Source: CAG-791 sp000431495 (GTDB taxonomy: Bacteria > Bacillota > Clostridia > Lachnospirales > Lachnospiraceae). Taken from it: a stretch of 64,000 nt of DNA. The DNA lies in the NCBI GenBank assembly GCA_052117605.1, contig JBQKIT010000005.1; one strand, 5' to 3'. How positions within the stretch are numbered: the stretch's first letter is position 1; every line of letters begins with the position of its first letter. Below, one piece after another: positions 34,573 through 42,694 of this stretch. The notes below the pieces were generated by a model. The model searched no databases. It was not told the origin of the DNA and saw nothing but the letters and a program-made list of their open reading frames with translations. A program made the translations under genes and the position numbers.

Positions 34573-35088
34573 TTATCCTTCCGAGGTTCCTTCTGCGATT
34601 TCTGCAGCGGCGTCCTTCCGAAGCATGCGGTTGCGGATGCGAAGGTCACGGAAAAACTGCTGCAGAAGGCAGCGGCATTCGTCTGCGAGAACATCGCGCG
34701 TGATCTCAGACTGATGCATCAGCTTCTCATTGGCGACGATGTTCAGAAGTGAGCCTGCGCAGCCGGATTTGTCGCTCGCTGCGCCAATGACGACGCGGTC
34801 AATGCGGGCCTGCTCAATGGCACCGGCACACATGGGACAGGGCTCCAGAGTGCAGTACAGGGTACAGCCCTCGAGTCTCCAGTCGCCAAGCCTGCGGCTG
34901 GCCTTGCGGATCGCGGTGATTTCTGCGTGCGAGAGCGTGGAGTGATCGGTGTTGCGGCGATTGTAGCCGCGGCCGATTATGGTTCCGTCTTGGACAATGA
35001 CACATCCGATGGGCACCTCGCCGATTGCCATGGCTTTTCTGGCCTGCGTGAGTGCCTGCTTCATGTATTTCTCATCTGTGGTCAGCAT
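34573..35088 (-). CDS. tadA: tRNA(Arg) adenosine(34) deaminase TadA
   Basis: 171 residues. Cytidine-deaminase fold with zinc/catalytic residues HAE (His54, Glu56) and PCPMC (Cys84, Cys87). GEVPIGCVIV and GAASDKSGCAGSLLN are TadA-specific. It makes inosine at the wobble position of tRNA-Arg(ACG). The gene precedes the SRP RNA on the same strand and starts 163 bp from the divergent iscR. Confidence 0.95.
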   Translation of the reverse strand: MLTTDEKYMKQALTQARKAMAIGEVPIGCVIVQDGTIIGRGYNRRNTDHSTLSHAEITAIRKASRRLGDWRLEGCTLYCTLEPCPMCAGAIEQARIDRVVIGAASDKSGCAGSLLNIVANEKLMHQSEITRDVLADECRCLLQQFFRDLRIRNRMLRKDAAAEIAEGTSEG

Positions 35089-35101
35089 GGAGATTCCTTA
35101 C

Positions 35102-35164
35102 TTGCGAAAAAACAGTCTTGCATATATGATAACAATGTCAAATACCTAGAGCCCAATAGGAATA
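35102..35164 (+). promoter_or_regulatory. suf operon promoter and candidate Rrf2 operator
   Basis: TTGCGA (35102-35107), 17-nt spacer, TATGAT (35125-35130). A dyad AATACCTA (35141-35148) / TAGGAATA (35157-35164) follows within the first 30 transcribed bases. It is a plausible site for the Rrf2 protein encoded next. Match to a known clostridial IscR motif has not been checked. Confidence 0.5.
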
Positions 35165-35251
35165 CTGAAATTAGAGAATGGGGCCGCGGTTACTAAAGAG
35201 TATAGTGCAGAAACAGAACAGGAACAACCGGAAGAGGGCGGAAAGAATACT

Positions 35252-35689
35252 ATGAAAATTTCAACAAAAGGCAGATATGCACTGCGTATGATGTTGGACC
35301 TTGCGGTTCATGATACCGGTGAGTACATTTCATTGAAGGATATTTCAGAGAGACAGGATATTACGGTGAAATATCTGGAGCAGATCGTTACAGCACTGAC
35401 CAGATCCGGATATCTTCGCTCGCAGCGAGGCAATAACGGTGGGTATCGGCTGGCAAAACGACCGGAGGACTACACGGTAGGCGACATTCTCCGTGTCATG
35501 GAGGGGCCGCTGAATCCGGTTCCGTGTCTGGAGGGAGACAGCAACCCGTGCGTGCGTTGTGAGGACTGCACCGTGCTTCCGTTCTGGAAGGGCTTTGCAA
35601 AGGTGATCAATGAATATGTGGACAGCGTGACGCTTCAGGATCTGAAGGATCAGTCGGAGGCGCTTGCAGGGAATGACTTTGTCATATAG
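35252..35689 (+). CDS. iscR: Rrf2/IscR-family regulator of the suf operon
   Basis: 145 residues. The winged-helix start MKISTKGRYALRMMLDLAVHD is typical of Rrf2. Cysteines 92, 100, 103 and 106 (PCLEGDSNPCVRCEDC) form a cluster-binding segment. It probably senses Fe-S status and controls the suf genes that follow, by autoregulation. CymR, the cysteine regulator, is related but lacks this cysteine set. Confidence 0.88.
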   Translation: MKISTKGRYALRMMLDLAVHDTGEYISLKDISERQDITVKYLEQIVTALTRSGYLRSQRGNNGGYRLAKRPEDYTVGDILRVMEGPLNPVPCLEGDSNPCVRCEDCTVLPFWKGFAKVINEYVDSVTLQDLKDQSEALAGNDFVI

Positions 35690-35794
35690 CAATTGTTGTT
35701 ATGGCAACAGACAAAGTGAAGTTCACTGTGGCAAAATATCCATCCTGAGTGAATAATCAGAATTATTTTCCGAGCGGAGCAAATGGAGGAAGCT

Positions 35795-36544
35795 ATGGCA
35801 GATACATTATTGCAGGTGACGGACCTGTCGACAGCCATCGAGGAAGGTGAGCTGCTTCATCATATTAATCTGGAGATCGGTGCCGGTGAGACACATGTTC
35901 TGATGGGACCGAATGGAGCCGGCAAATCGACTCTTGGCTATACGCTGATGGGAAATCCCAACTACAAGGTGACAGGCGGAAAGATTGTTTTTGACGGTGA
36001 GGACATCACAGCTCTGTCAGCTGACAAGCGCGCGCAGAAGGGAATGTTCCTCTCCTTCCAGAATCCGCTTGAGGTACCCGGCTTGTCCCTCGAGGCGTTC
36101 CTTCGCAATGCCATTCGTCAGAAGACGGGCAAGCCGCTCAAGATTTTTCAGTTTAAAAAAGAACTGGAGGCAACGATGGAGCTGCTTGGTATGGATGAAT
36201 CCTATGCAGAGCGTGACCTGAATGTGGGCTTTTCCGGCGGCGAGAAGAAAAAGGCGGAGATTTTGCAGCTTCTTATGCTGAACCCGAAGCTTGCCATTCT
36301 GGATGAGACGGATTCCGGTCTGGACGTGGATGCGGTACGCGTTGTTTCCCGGGGCATCGAGGAATACCAGAAGAAGAGAAACGGTGCATTGCTTATCATC
36401 ACCCACTCCACGAGAATTCTGGAGTGTCTGAAGGTAGATTATACGCACGTACTGGTAAAAGGGAATCTGGTGCATACCGGCGGAGCGGAGCTGGTGGACG
36501 AGATCAATGAGCGCGGATTCGAGAGATTTGCAGGAGCGCAGTAA
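35795..36544 (+). CDS. sufC: Fe-S cluster assembly ATPase SufC
   Basis: 249 residues from ATG 35795, with GGAGG 5 nt upstream (an ATG at 35783 would put the ribosome site inside the gene). Walker A GPNGAGKST (38-46), signature NVGFSGGEKKKAEILQ, Walker B AILDETDSGLDVDA. SufC powers the SufBCD scaffold. First structural gene of the sufCBDSU operon. Confidence 0.96.
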   Translation: MADTLLQVTDLSTAIEEGELLHHINLEIGAGETHVLMGPNGAGKSTLGYTLMGNPNYKVTGGKIVFDGEDITALSADKRAQKGMFLSFQNPLEVPGLSLEAFLRNAIRQKTGKPLKIFQFKKELEATMELLGMDESYAERDLNVGFSGGEKKKAEILQLLMLNPKLAILDETDSGLDVDAVRVVSRGIEEYQKKRNGALLIITHSTRILECLKVDYTHVLVKGNLVHTGGAELVDEINERGFERFAGAQ

Positions 36545-36594
36545 AGGACGAGAGTACCGATGCCGCAGACGGACTGCGGCATAGAGAGGCAACT

Positions 36595-37995
36595 ATGGCA
36601 GAACAACAATTCAAAGAGATCGATCGAAGCCTGTACGATTTTAAGGATGATGAATCGGAAGGCTTCTATCGTATGCAGGAAGGCCTGACTGCGGATATTG
36701 TGGAGAGAATCTCCGAAGAGAAGCATGACCCGGAATGGATGCGGGAGTTCAGGCTGAAGTGTCTTGACCTGTACAATGAGCTGGAGGTTCCGAACTGGGG
36801 CCCGTCCATTGAGGGACTGGACATGGACCGGATTTCTTCGTATGTCCGGTCTCATTCGGATATGAAGGGCGACTGGAGTGAGGTCCCGGACGAGATCAAG
36901 AATACCTTTGAGAAGCTCGGAATTCCGCAGGCTGAGCGTGAGTCTCTTGCGGGCGTCGGCGCGCAGTATGACTCGGAACTGGTATATCATAATCTGCAGA
37001 ATGATGTGGCGAAGCAGGGCGTAGTTTACACGGGCTTTGAAGAGGCAGTGACCGGTGAGTATCAGGATATGGTGAAAGAGTACTTCATGCATCTGGTACC
37101 GCCGACTGATCACAAATTCGCAGCACTGCATGGAGCGGTGTGGTCCGGCGGATCCTTTGTTTATGTGCCGAAGGGCGTGAAGGTGGAGATTCCGCTTCAG
37201 TCCTATTTCCGACTGAACGCAAAGGGAGCAGGACAGTTTGAGCATACGCTGATTATCGTAGATGAAGGGGCGGATCTTCATTTCATTGAAGGCTGCTCGG
37301 CACCGAAATACAATATTGCCAATCTTCATGCGGGCTGCGTGGAGCTGTATGTCAAGAAGAATGCAAGGCTTCGCTATTCCACGATTGAGAACTGGTCGAA
37401 GAATATGTACAACCTCAACACCAAGCGCGCACTGGTGGAGGAGGGCGGACGGATGGAATGGGTTTCCGGCTCTTTCGGCTCCCATGTTTCCTATCTGTAT
37501 CCGACAACCATTCTGAAGGGTGATCATTCTCACTGCGAATTCACCGGCATTACCTTCGCGGGCGGCGGACAGAATCTGGATACCGGCGCCAAGATGGTAC
37601 ACATCGGTGAGGATACCTCTTCTTATATCAACACCAAGTCCATCTCCAAGGACGGAGGAATCAGCACCTATCGCAGCAGCATTGAAATCAAAAAGAGTGC
37701 GAAGGGAGCAAAGGCATCGGTGGATTGTGCGTCTCTGATGCTCGATGACATTTCCCGTTCGGATACGATTCCCGCAATGGATGTGCGCACCGCGGATGCG
37801 GATGTGGGACATGAAGCAAAAATCGGCCGCATCAGCGATGAGGCGGTCTTCTACCTGATGTCACGGGGCATCAGCGAGACGGAGGCAAGGGCGATGATTG
37901 TTTCCGGCTTCGCGGATCCGGTCAGCAAGGAGCTTCCTTTGGAATATGCGGCGGAAATGAACAACCTGATTCGCCTGGAAATGGAGGGAATGTAA
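36595..37995 (+). CDS. sufB: Fe-S cluster scaffold protein SufB
   Basis: 466 residues. The right-handed beta-helix core carries SFVYVPKGVKVEIPLQSYFR, EGCSAPKYNIANLHAGCVEL and SIEIKKSAKGAKASVDC, and ends with ISDEAVFYLMSRGISE. SufB is the site where clusters are built on SufBC2D. It follows sufC by 50 bp and is followed by sufD after 1 bp. Confidence 0.97.
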   Translation: MAEQQFKEIDRSLYDFKDDESEGFYRMQEGLTADIVERISEEKHDPEWMREFRLKCLDLYNELEVPNWGPSIEGLDMDRISSYVRSHSDMKGDWSEVPDEIKNTFEKLGIPQAERESLAGVGAQYDSELVYHNLQNDVAKQGVVYTGFEEAVTGEYQDMVKEYFMHLVPPTDHKFAALHGAVWSGGSFVYVPKGVKVEIPLQSYFRLNAKGAGQFEHTLIIVDEGADLHFIEGCSAPKYNIANLHAGCVELYVKKNARLRYSTIENWSKNMYNLNTKRALVEEGGRMEWVSGSFGSHVSYLYPTTILKGDHSHCEFTGITFAGGGQNLDTGAKMVHIGEDTSSYINTKSISKDGGISTYRSSIEIKKSAKGAKASVDCASLMLDDISRSDTIPAMDVRTADADVGHEAKIGRISDEAVFYLMSRGISETEARAMIVSGFADPVSKELPLEYAAEMNNLIRLEMEGM

Positions 37996-37996
37996 G

Positions 37997-39148
37997 ATGG
38001 AGAAGACAGCAATGAAGGTCGGCCATATCCCCTCTCTTACCTGGAACCGGCTGGAAGCAAACGAAGGAACTGCGCCCGCGGGACTGGCGGCTTCGCTGGA
38101 TGTGGAGACGCGGTTTGAAAAGCTGCCGGAGGGTGTAACCCGTCGCAGAATGTCAGGAAAGGAAGCTGCGAAATGGCTTGAGAAATATGCTCCGGAGGAG
38201 AAGGCGGAGGCAATCGTTGCGGGAAAGGTGCCGATTTATCATCCGCAGCGCTTCGGAACGGGTCTTGGCGCCGAGTACGACGCATTTCTGGAGAAGTCCG
38301 GAACGGTTTATGAAATGCTTGAGGTGGCACCGGATACCCGCTGCGAGGAGCCTGTCGTATGGAGCGTGGACTTCCATGACGGAAATGAGGCTTCACAGGG
38401 ACAGCTGATCCGTGTGGGTGAGAACAGCCACCTGACGCTTCTTCTGCGTGCAGCATCCGGAAGCAAGGAGAAGGGAACGGCCGCATTTTCTACGAAAATT
38501 ATACTGGAAAAGGGAGCAAGCCTCTTCCTTGTAAAGGCACAGATTCTGGGAGAAGGCTACACATTTCTGGATGATACGGGAGCGGCGCTGGCGGAAGGCG
38601 CTTCCATGAAGATGGTTCAGATTGAGCTTGGCGGCGGCAGGGTGTACATTGGGACGCAGCCGGAGCTGATCGGGGACCGGTCTTCCTTTGAGGCGCATGC
38701 AGGCTACCTCGGGAACGATCGAAAGGCAATTGACGTCAATTACAATGCGATTCAGCGCGGACGAAGAACCAACGTGAAGATGAGCTTTGACGGTGTTCTG
38801 AAGGATCGCTCTGAGAAGGCATTCCGGGGGACCATCGACTTCCGGAAGGGCTCGAAGGGCTCAAAGGGAGATGAACAGGAGAACGTCCTGTTCCTTTCGG
38901 ATGATGTTGTGAATAAGACTCTCCCGATCATTTTATGCGAGGAAGAGGATGTAGAAGGCCGTCATGGAGCTTCCATCGGACAGCTTGATGATGATATTCT
39001 CTTTTATATGGCGTCCCGTGGAATTGACCGGAAAGAGGCAGAGCAGATTATGGTTCGCGCAAGACTTGGAGCAGTTGTCAGAGAGATTCCGGATCTTCCG
39101 CTTCGCGCAGAGCTGATGAATAAGATCGAGGAGGCTTTTGCGAAATGA
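37997..39148 (+). CDS. sufD: Fe-S cluster assembly protein SufD
   Basis: 383 residues, a paralogue of SufB with the same beta-helix (NVKMSFDGVLKDRSEKAFRG, then a C-terminal SIGQLDDDILFYMASRGID). The N-terminal half is divergent, as usual. It pairs with SufB and SufC. Its end overlaps sufS by 4 bp (ATGA). Confidence 0.95.
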   Translation: MEKTAMKVGHIPSLTWNRLEANEGTAPAGLAASLDVETRFEKLPEGVTRRRMSGKEAAKWLEKYAPEEKAEAIVAGKVPIYHPQRFGTGLGAEYDAFLEKSGTVYEMLEVAPDTRCEEPVVWSVDFHDGNEASQGQLIRVGENSHLTLLLRAASGSKEKGTAAFSTKIILEKGASLFLVKAQILGEGYTFLDDTGAALAEGASMKMVQIELGGGRVYIGTQPELIGDRSSFEAHAGYLGNDRKAIDVNYNAIQRGRRTNVKMSFDGVLKDRSEKAFRGTIDFRKGSKGSKGDEQENVLFLSDDVVNKTLPIILCEEEDVEGRHGASIGQLDDDILFYMASRGIDRKEAEQIMVRARLGAVVREIPDLPLRAELMNKIEEAFAK

Positions 39149-40371
39149 GTACAGGGAATGGCCTGGGAAATCCGTATCGGAAGGACTTTCCCATTCTGAG
39201 AGACAGCGAAGTTGTGTATTTTGACAACGCTGCAACCACTCAGCGCCCGCAGTGTGTCATGGAAGCAATGGAGCACTTTAATGATACCTGCAATGCAAAT
39301 CCGCTTCGGGGACTTTACGGATGGAGCATTGAGGCGACGGAGGAGTACGAAAAGGCGCGGCACAAGGCTGCGGCGCTGATCGGAGCCGGAGAAGACGGTG
39401 AGGTGATTTTTACCCGGAATACTACAGAGTCGCTGAACCTTGTGGCTTACAGCTATGGCCTCAGCCATGTCGGGAAGGACGATGAGATTGTCATTTCCGT
39501 TATGGAGCATCACTCCAACATTCTTCCCTGGCAGATGGTGTGCCGGCAGAAGGGCGCGAAGCTGATCTACATGGAGCCTGCACTTGACGGAACACTGTCG
39601 GAAGAGGAGATCTGCTCGAAGATTACAGACCGCACAAAGATTGTCTCCATCGGTTATGTCAGCAACGTTCTCGGCGTCACCAATCCGGTGAAGAGGATTG
39701 CAGAGGAAGCACACCGTCACGGCGCCGTCTGCGTGGTAGATGGAGCGCAGTCCACACCGCACATTCCGGTCAATGTTCAGGAAATCGGCTGTGATTTTTA
39801 TGCATTCTCCGGACATAAGCTGATGGCTCCCATGGGAATCGGCTGCCTGTACGGCAGAATGGAGCTTCTGAACGAGATGCCCCCCTTCCTGACCGGTGGA
39901 GAGATGATCGAGTATGTGGATCGTCAGAGTGCAACCTATGCAGAGGTACCGGAGAAGTTCGAGGCGGGAACCGTCAATGCGTCCGGAGCAGTCGGGCTGG
40001 GAGCAGCAATTGACTACCTGCAGCAGGTTGGATTTGATACAATAGGAAAGACGGAAGAAGCGCTGACAGCGAAGCTGATGGCAGGTCTTTCGGAGATTCC
40101 CGGAGTGACGATGTACGGCGCGGCAGAGCCTTCGAAGCACAATGGAATTGTCACCTTCAACATCGAGGGCTGTCACCCGCATGATGTGGCATCGGTTCTG
40201 GATACTGAGCATATTGCGGTGCGCGCAGGACATCATTGCGCACAGCCTCTGATGAAATTCCTGGGGGCCAATGCTACCGTACGCGCGAGTCTGTATTTCT
40301 ATAATACGGAAGAAGAAGTCGACCGCTTTGTGAAGGCGGTCTCGAAAGTGAGAAGCTGGCTTGGATATTAA
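39145..40371 (+). CDS. sufS: Cysteine desulfurase SufS
   Basis: 408 residues. PLP fold-type I with VYFDNAATTQRP, HHSNILPWQ, the PLP lysine in FSGHKLMAPMGIG (near residue 225) and the active cysteine in RAGHHCAQP (near residue 365). It extracts sulfur from cysteine and hands it to SufU encoded next. It overlaps sufU by 11 bp. Confidence 0.97.
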   Translation: MSTGNGLGNPYRKDFPILRDSEVVYFDNAATTQRPQCVMEAMEHFNDTCNANPLRGLYGWSIEATEEYEKARHKAAALIGAGEDGEVIFTRNTTESLNLVAYSYGLSHVGKDDEIVISVMEHHSNILPWQMVCRQKGAKLIYMEPALDGTLSEEEICSKITDRTKIVSIGYVSNVLGVTNPVKRIAEEAHRHGAVCVVDGAQSTPHIPVNVQEIGCDFYAFSGHKLMAPMGIGCLYGRMELLNEMPPFLTGGEMIEYVDRQSATYAEVPEKFEAGTVNASGAVGLGAAIDYLQQVGFDTIGKTEEALTAKLMAGLSEIPGVTMYGAAEPSKHNGIVTFNIEGCHPHDVASVLDTEHIAVRAGHHCAQPLMKFLGANATVRASLYFYNTEEEVDRFVKAVSKVRSWLGY

Positions 40372-40864
40372 ATCGTTATATCGTGAAATTGTAAATGAAC
40401 ATAATCTTCATCCGACGCACAAGCACGATCTGAAGAATCCGACGATCGTACTGAACGGCGTGAACCCGAGCTGCGGAGACGATATCAACCTGCAGCTTAC
40501 GGTTCAGAACGGTGTGATCGAGGATGCAGCATTCAACGGAAGCGGCTGCGCCGTTTCTCAGGCGAGTGCGGATATGATGTGCGACCTGGTCATCGGACGG
40601 ACGGAGGAGGAGGCACTGCATCTTGCTTCTGTTTTCATGGGCATGATCAAGGGAACCGCCACGGAAGAAGAGAAGGAGGAGCTGGACGAAGCGGCTTCTC
40701 TGGAGGATGTGGCACATATGCCTGCCCGGGTGAAGTGTGCGACGCTTGGCTGGCGCACGATGAAGGAAGTAATTGAGAAGCTGCAGAAGGACGGCATAAC
40801 CGATGCGGCAGCACAGGGGAGCGGAAGCGACTCCTGCGGCTCCTGCGAGCCTGCGTCTGTCTGA
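40361..40864 (+). CDS. sufU: Zinc-dependent sulfurtransferase SufU
   Basis: 167 residues from TTG 40361, the only start that gives the family N-terminus (SLYREIVNEH). Cys38 in NPSCGDD, Asp40, Cys63 in GSGCAVS and Cys126 in RVKCATLGW are the zinc and sulfur-relay residues. SufU accepts sulfur from SufS. The C-terminal 20 residues (SGSDSCGSCEPASV) are an extra Cys-rich tail. Confidence 0.93.
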   Translation: MDIKSLYREIVNEHNLHPTHKHDLKNPTIVLNGVNPSCGDDINLQLTVQNGVIEDAAFNGSGCAVSQASADMMCDLVIGRTEEEALHLASVFMGMIKGTATEEEKEELDEAASLEDVAHMPARVKCATLGWRTMKEVIEKLQKDGITDAAAQGSGSDSCGSCEPASV

Positions 40865-40873
40865 GGGGCATTC

Positions 40874-40901
40874 GGCAAAACCGCCTTTGCGGCTTTTGCC
40901 T
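40874..40901 (+). terminator. Weak hairpin after sufU
   Basis: GGCAAAA...CTTTTGCC around a CCGC/GCGG stem, without a clear T-run; at best a partial terminator before the TetR gene. Confidence 0.4.
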
Positions 40902-40917
40902 CAGCGAGGTATAAAAC

Positions 40918-41454
40918 GTGTCAGATTCCAATGCAACGAAAAATGCACTGGCGGCATCGATGAAGAAGCTGATGCGCCAGCGGCCATTTGAGAAAATCAG
41001 CGTATCGGATATCTGCAATGACTGTGGAATTAACCGGAAAAGCTTTTATTACCATTTCCGCGACAAGTATGATCTGGTGAACTGGATCTTTTATGTGGGC
41101 TTTGTCGGCGGAATGGACGTGGTGAACTACGAGAACGTATGGGACTTGCTTTCGGACATCCTGCATTATTTCTATTCCGAAAGGGAGTTCTATTATGCTG
41201 CCCTGCAGATTGAAGGGCAGAATTCGTTTCGGGATTATCTTGTGGAAACCATGACCCCGGTTGCGGAATTCTTCCTTCGGAATACTCTGCCCGACAACCA
41301 GGATGATGACTTCTATATCACTTTTATTCTTGATGCACTTCTTGCCTCACTTATCCGCTGGCTGTCCGGAGAGTACCGGCAGTCCATGGACGCCGATGCT
41401 TACATCCTTAAGCTTCGGGATGTGATTCTGAAAATGGCTTCTTCGGTGGCATAA
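40918..41454 (+). CDS. TetR/AcrR-family regulator
   Basis: 178 residues from GTG 40918 with GAGGT 8 nt upstream. The helix-turn-helix is at about 15-60 (KISVSDICNDCGINRKSFYYHFRDKYDLV). The C-terminal ligand domain is of the short DhaS-like kind. The regulated genes are not evident; its 3' end overlaps that of the converging gene by 47 bp. Confidence 0.88.
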   Translation: MSDSNATKNALAASMKKLMRQRPFEKISVSDICNDCGINRKSFYYHFRDKYDLVNWIFYVGFVGGMDVVNYENVWDLLSDILHYFYSEREFYYAALQIEGQNSFRDYLVETMTPVAEFFLRNTLPDNQDDDFYITFILDALLASLIRWLSGEYRQSMDADAYILKLRDVILKMASSVA

Positions 41455-42451
41455 CCTGCCGCAGAGCATCAATGAGCGGAAGCTCAAAGGGGAAGGGCTC
41501 GCCCTTCTGACCGTCAGGGCGAATCATGCGGCCATCCGAACCAATCTCCAGCAGATTTGTGTGCTCACACAGAACGCGGCTGATGGACTGTCCGTCCCCG
41601 TAATAATCCATGATCACAAAAGGATATTTCTGCTCCAGTCTGGAGCGGTAAGCAAGATCTGCTGCGGCACAGTCGGCGCCGTCTGCAGAGATGAGGAAGA
41701 ACATGGCGGTCTCGCTTGCGAGAATGCTTTCTTTGTATACGTCCGTCAGTCCCGGAAGGATAGAGTCCCTTCCGTATTCCAGATAGAGAGCAAACGGGAT
41801 CTTCTGATCGCGAAGAAGTGCTGCAGTCAGTGAGGTCTCCGGATCGGAGAGCGGAAGGCAGACAAGAGAATTCCGACATACCCGAAGCATCTGGATCTGC
41901 GCAGCCGTCAGCCGGCCGTTGCTCTTAAACCAGACGTAGGCGCATTCCTTATAGCGCTCGAGAAGCTCGAGAAGCGCATAGGAGTCTTCGTCATCTGCAC
42001 ATTCCCGGATAAAATAGGCATAGATTCCAAGATCCTGTCCCTGCTCCATCAAAGAAGAAAGACGATCCATGGTCAGGCCGTCTTCGGCCTTTGCGTCGTA
42101 GCGCAGCATGATGGTCCAGGGAATCAGAACTCCCTCCTTCTTTTCCTTCTCGCGTACTCTTGCAGCCCCGTAGGACCAGCTCATATAGCCGAAATTCACA
42201 CCGAACTTCTTCAGAGATTCCTTCTCGGAATTCTTAATCAGATTGTGTATCATATCATAGTAGGCGCTGTTCTCATTGTTGAGCAGCTCCTGCATCACCG
42301 AAAAAACAGTCTCCTGGAAACGATTTCTGGAAAACTGCTTGCCAAGATCTGTCAGCCGGCGGATGCTCCGCTTCGGGTCGTCCTCCATCTCCTTGATCCC
42401 GCGATCCACAGCGGTCTCAATCATGGCTTTTTTCATCAGATAGGTATTCAT
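41408..42451 (-). CDS. Radical-SAM-like protein lacking cluster cysteines
   Basis: 347 residues from ATG 42451 with AAAGGAG 8 nt upstream. The order GVNFG, a charged linker, GVLIPWTIML, LTMDRLSSLMEQGQDLGIYAYFI, ALLELLERYKECAYVWFKSNG resembles clostridial radical SAM proteins in which the CxxxCxxC motif follows the 'P-x-x-I-L' strand and a GGEP motif follows the 'LGIY-x-Y' strand. Here neither motif exists: the sequence reads RYDAKAEDG and RECADDED. I infer a catalytically inactive relative; the comparison is from memory of the family pattern. Confidence 0.5.
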   Translation of the reverse strand: MNTYLMKKAMIETAVDRGIKEMEDDPKRSIRRLTDLGKQFSRNRFQETVFSVMQELLNNENSAYYDMIHNLIKNSEKESLKKFGVNFGYMSWSYGAARVREKEKKEGVLIPWTIMLRYDAKAEDGLTMDRLSSLMEQGQDLGIYAYFIRECADDEDSYALLELLERYKECAYVWFKSNGRLTAAQIQMLRVCRNSLVCLPLSDPETSLTAALLRDQKIPFALYLEYGRDSILPGLTDVYKESILASETAMFFLISADGADCAAADLAYRSRLEQKYPFVIMDYYGDGQSISRVLCEHTNLLEIGSDGRMIRPDGQKGEPFPFELPLIDALRQVMPPKKPFSESHPEA

Positions 42452-42516
42452 GAAGCGGACTCCTTTCCATCCCTCCTGCCGGAACGGATTTGCGAAGTTC
42501 AGGCAGGTCAGAATCG

Positions 42517-42525
42517 AGTATAGCA
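42517..42525 (-). promoter_or_regulatory. Extended -10 promoter of the radical-SAM-like gene
   Basis: Minus-strand TGC-TATACT, box 42522-42517, about 65 nt before the start codon. Confidence 0.55.
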
Positions 42526-42593
42526 TGCATGAAAAGGAAAAAAATGTCCCAAAAACGGCATAGTGTCGCATAACGCATCAATCTGTGCCGATT

Positions 42594-42602
42594 TGCTATA
42601 AT
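42594..42602 (+). promoter_or_regulatory. Extended -10 promoter of the HerA-like gene
   Basis: TGC-TATAAT with the box at 42597-42602, about 90 nt before the ATG. Confidence 0.6.
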
Positions 42603-42694
42603 GATTTCAATATCACAATCATATCGGAGAAACTGTAGAAGCAAAAAAGAGCGGTTTCTCTTCTTACGGCCGCAGGCTGCGGCAAGGGGGGATC

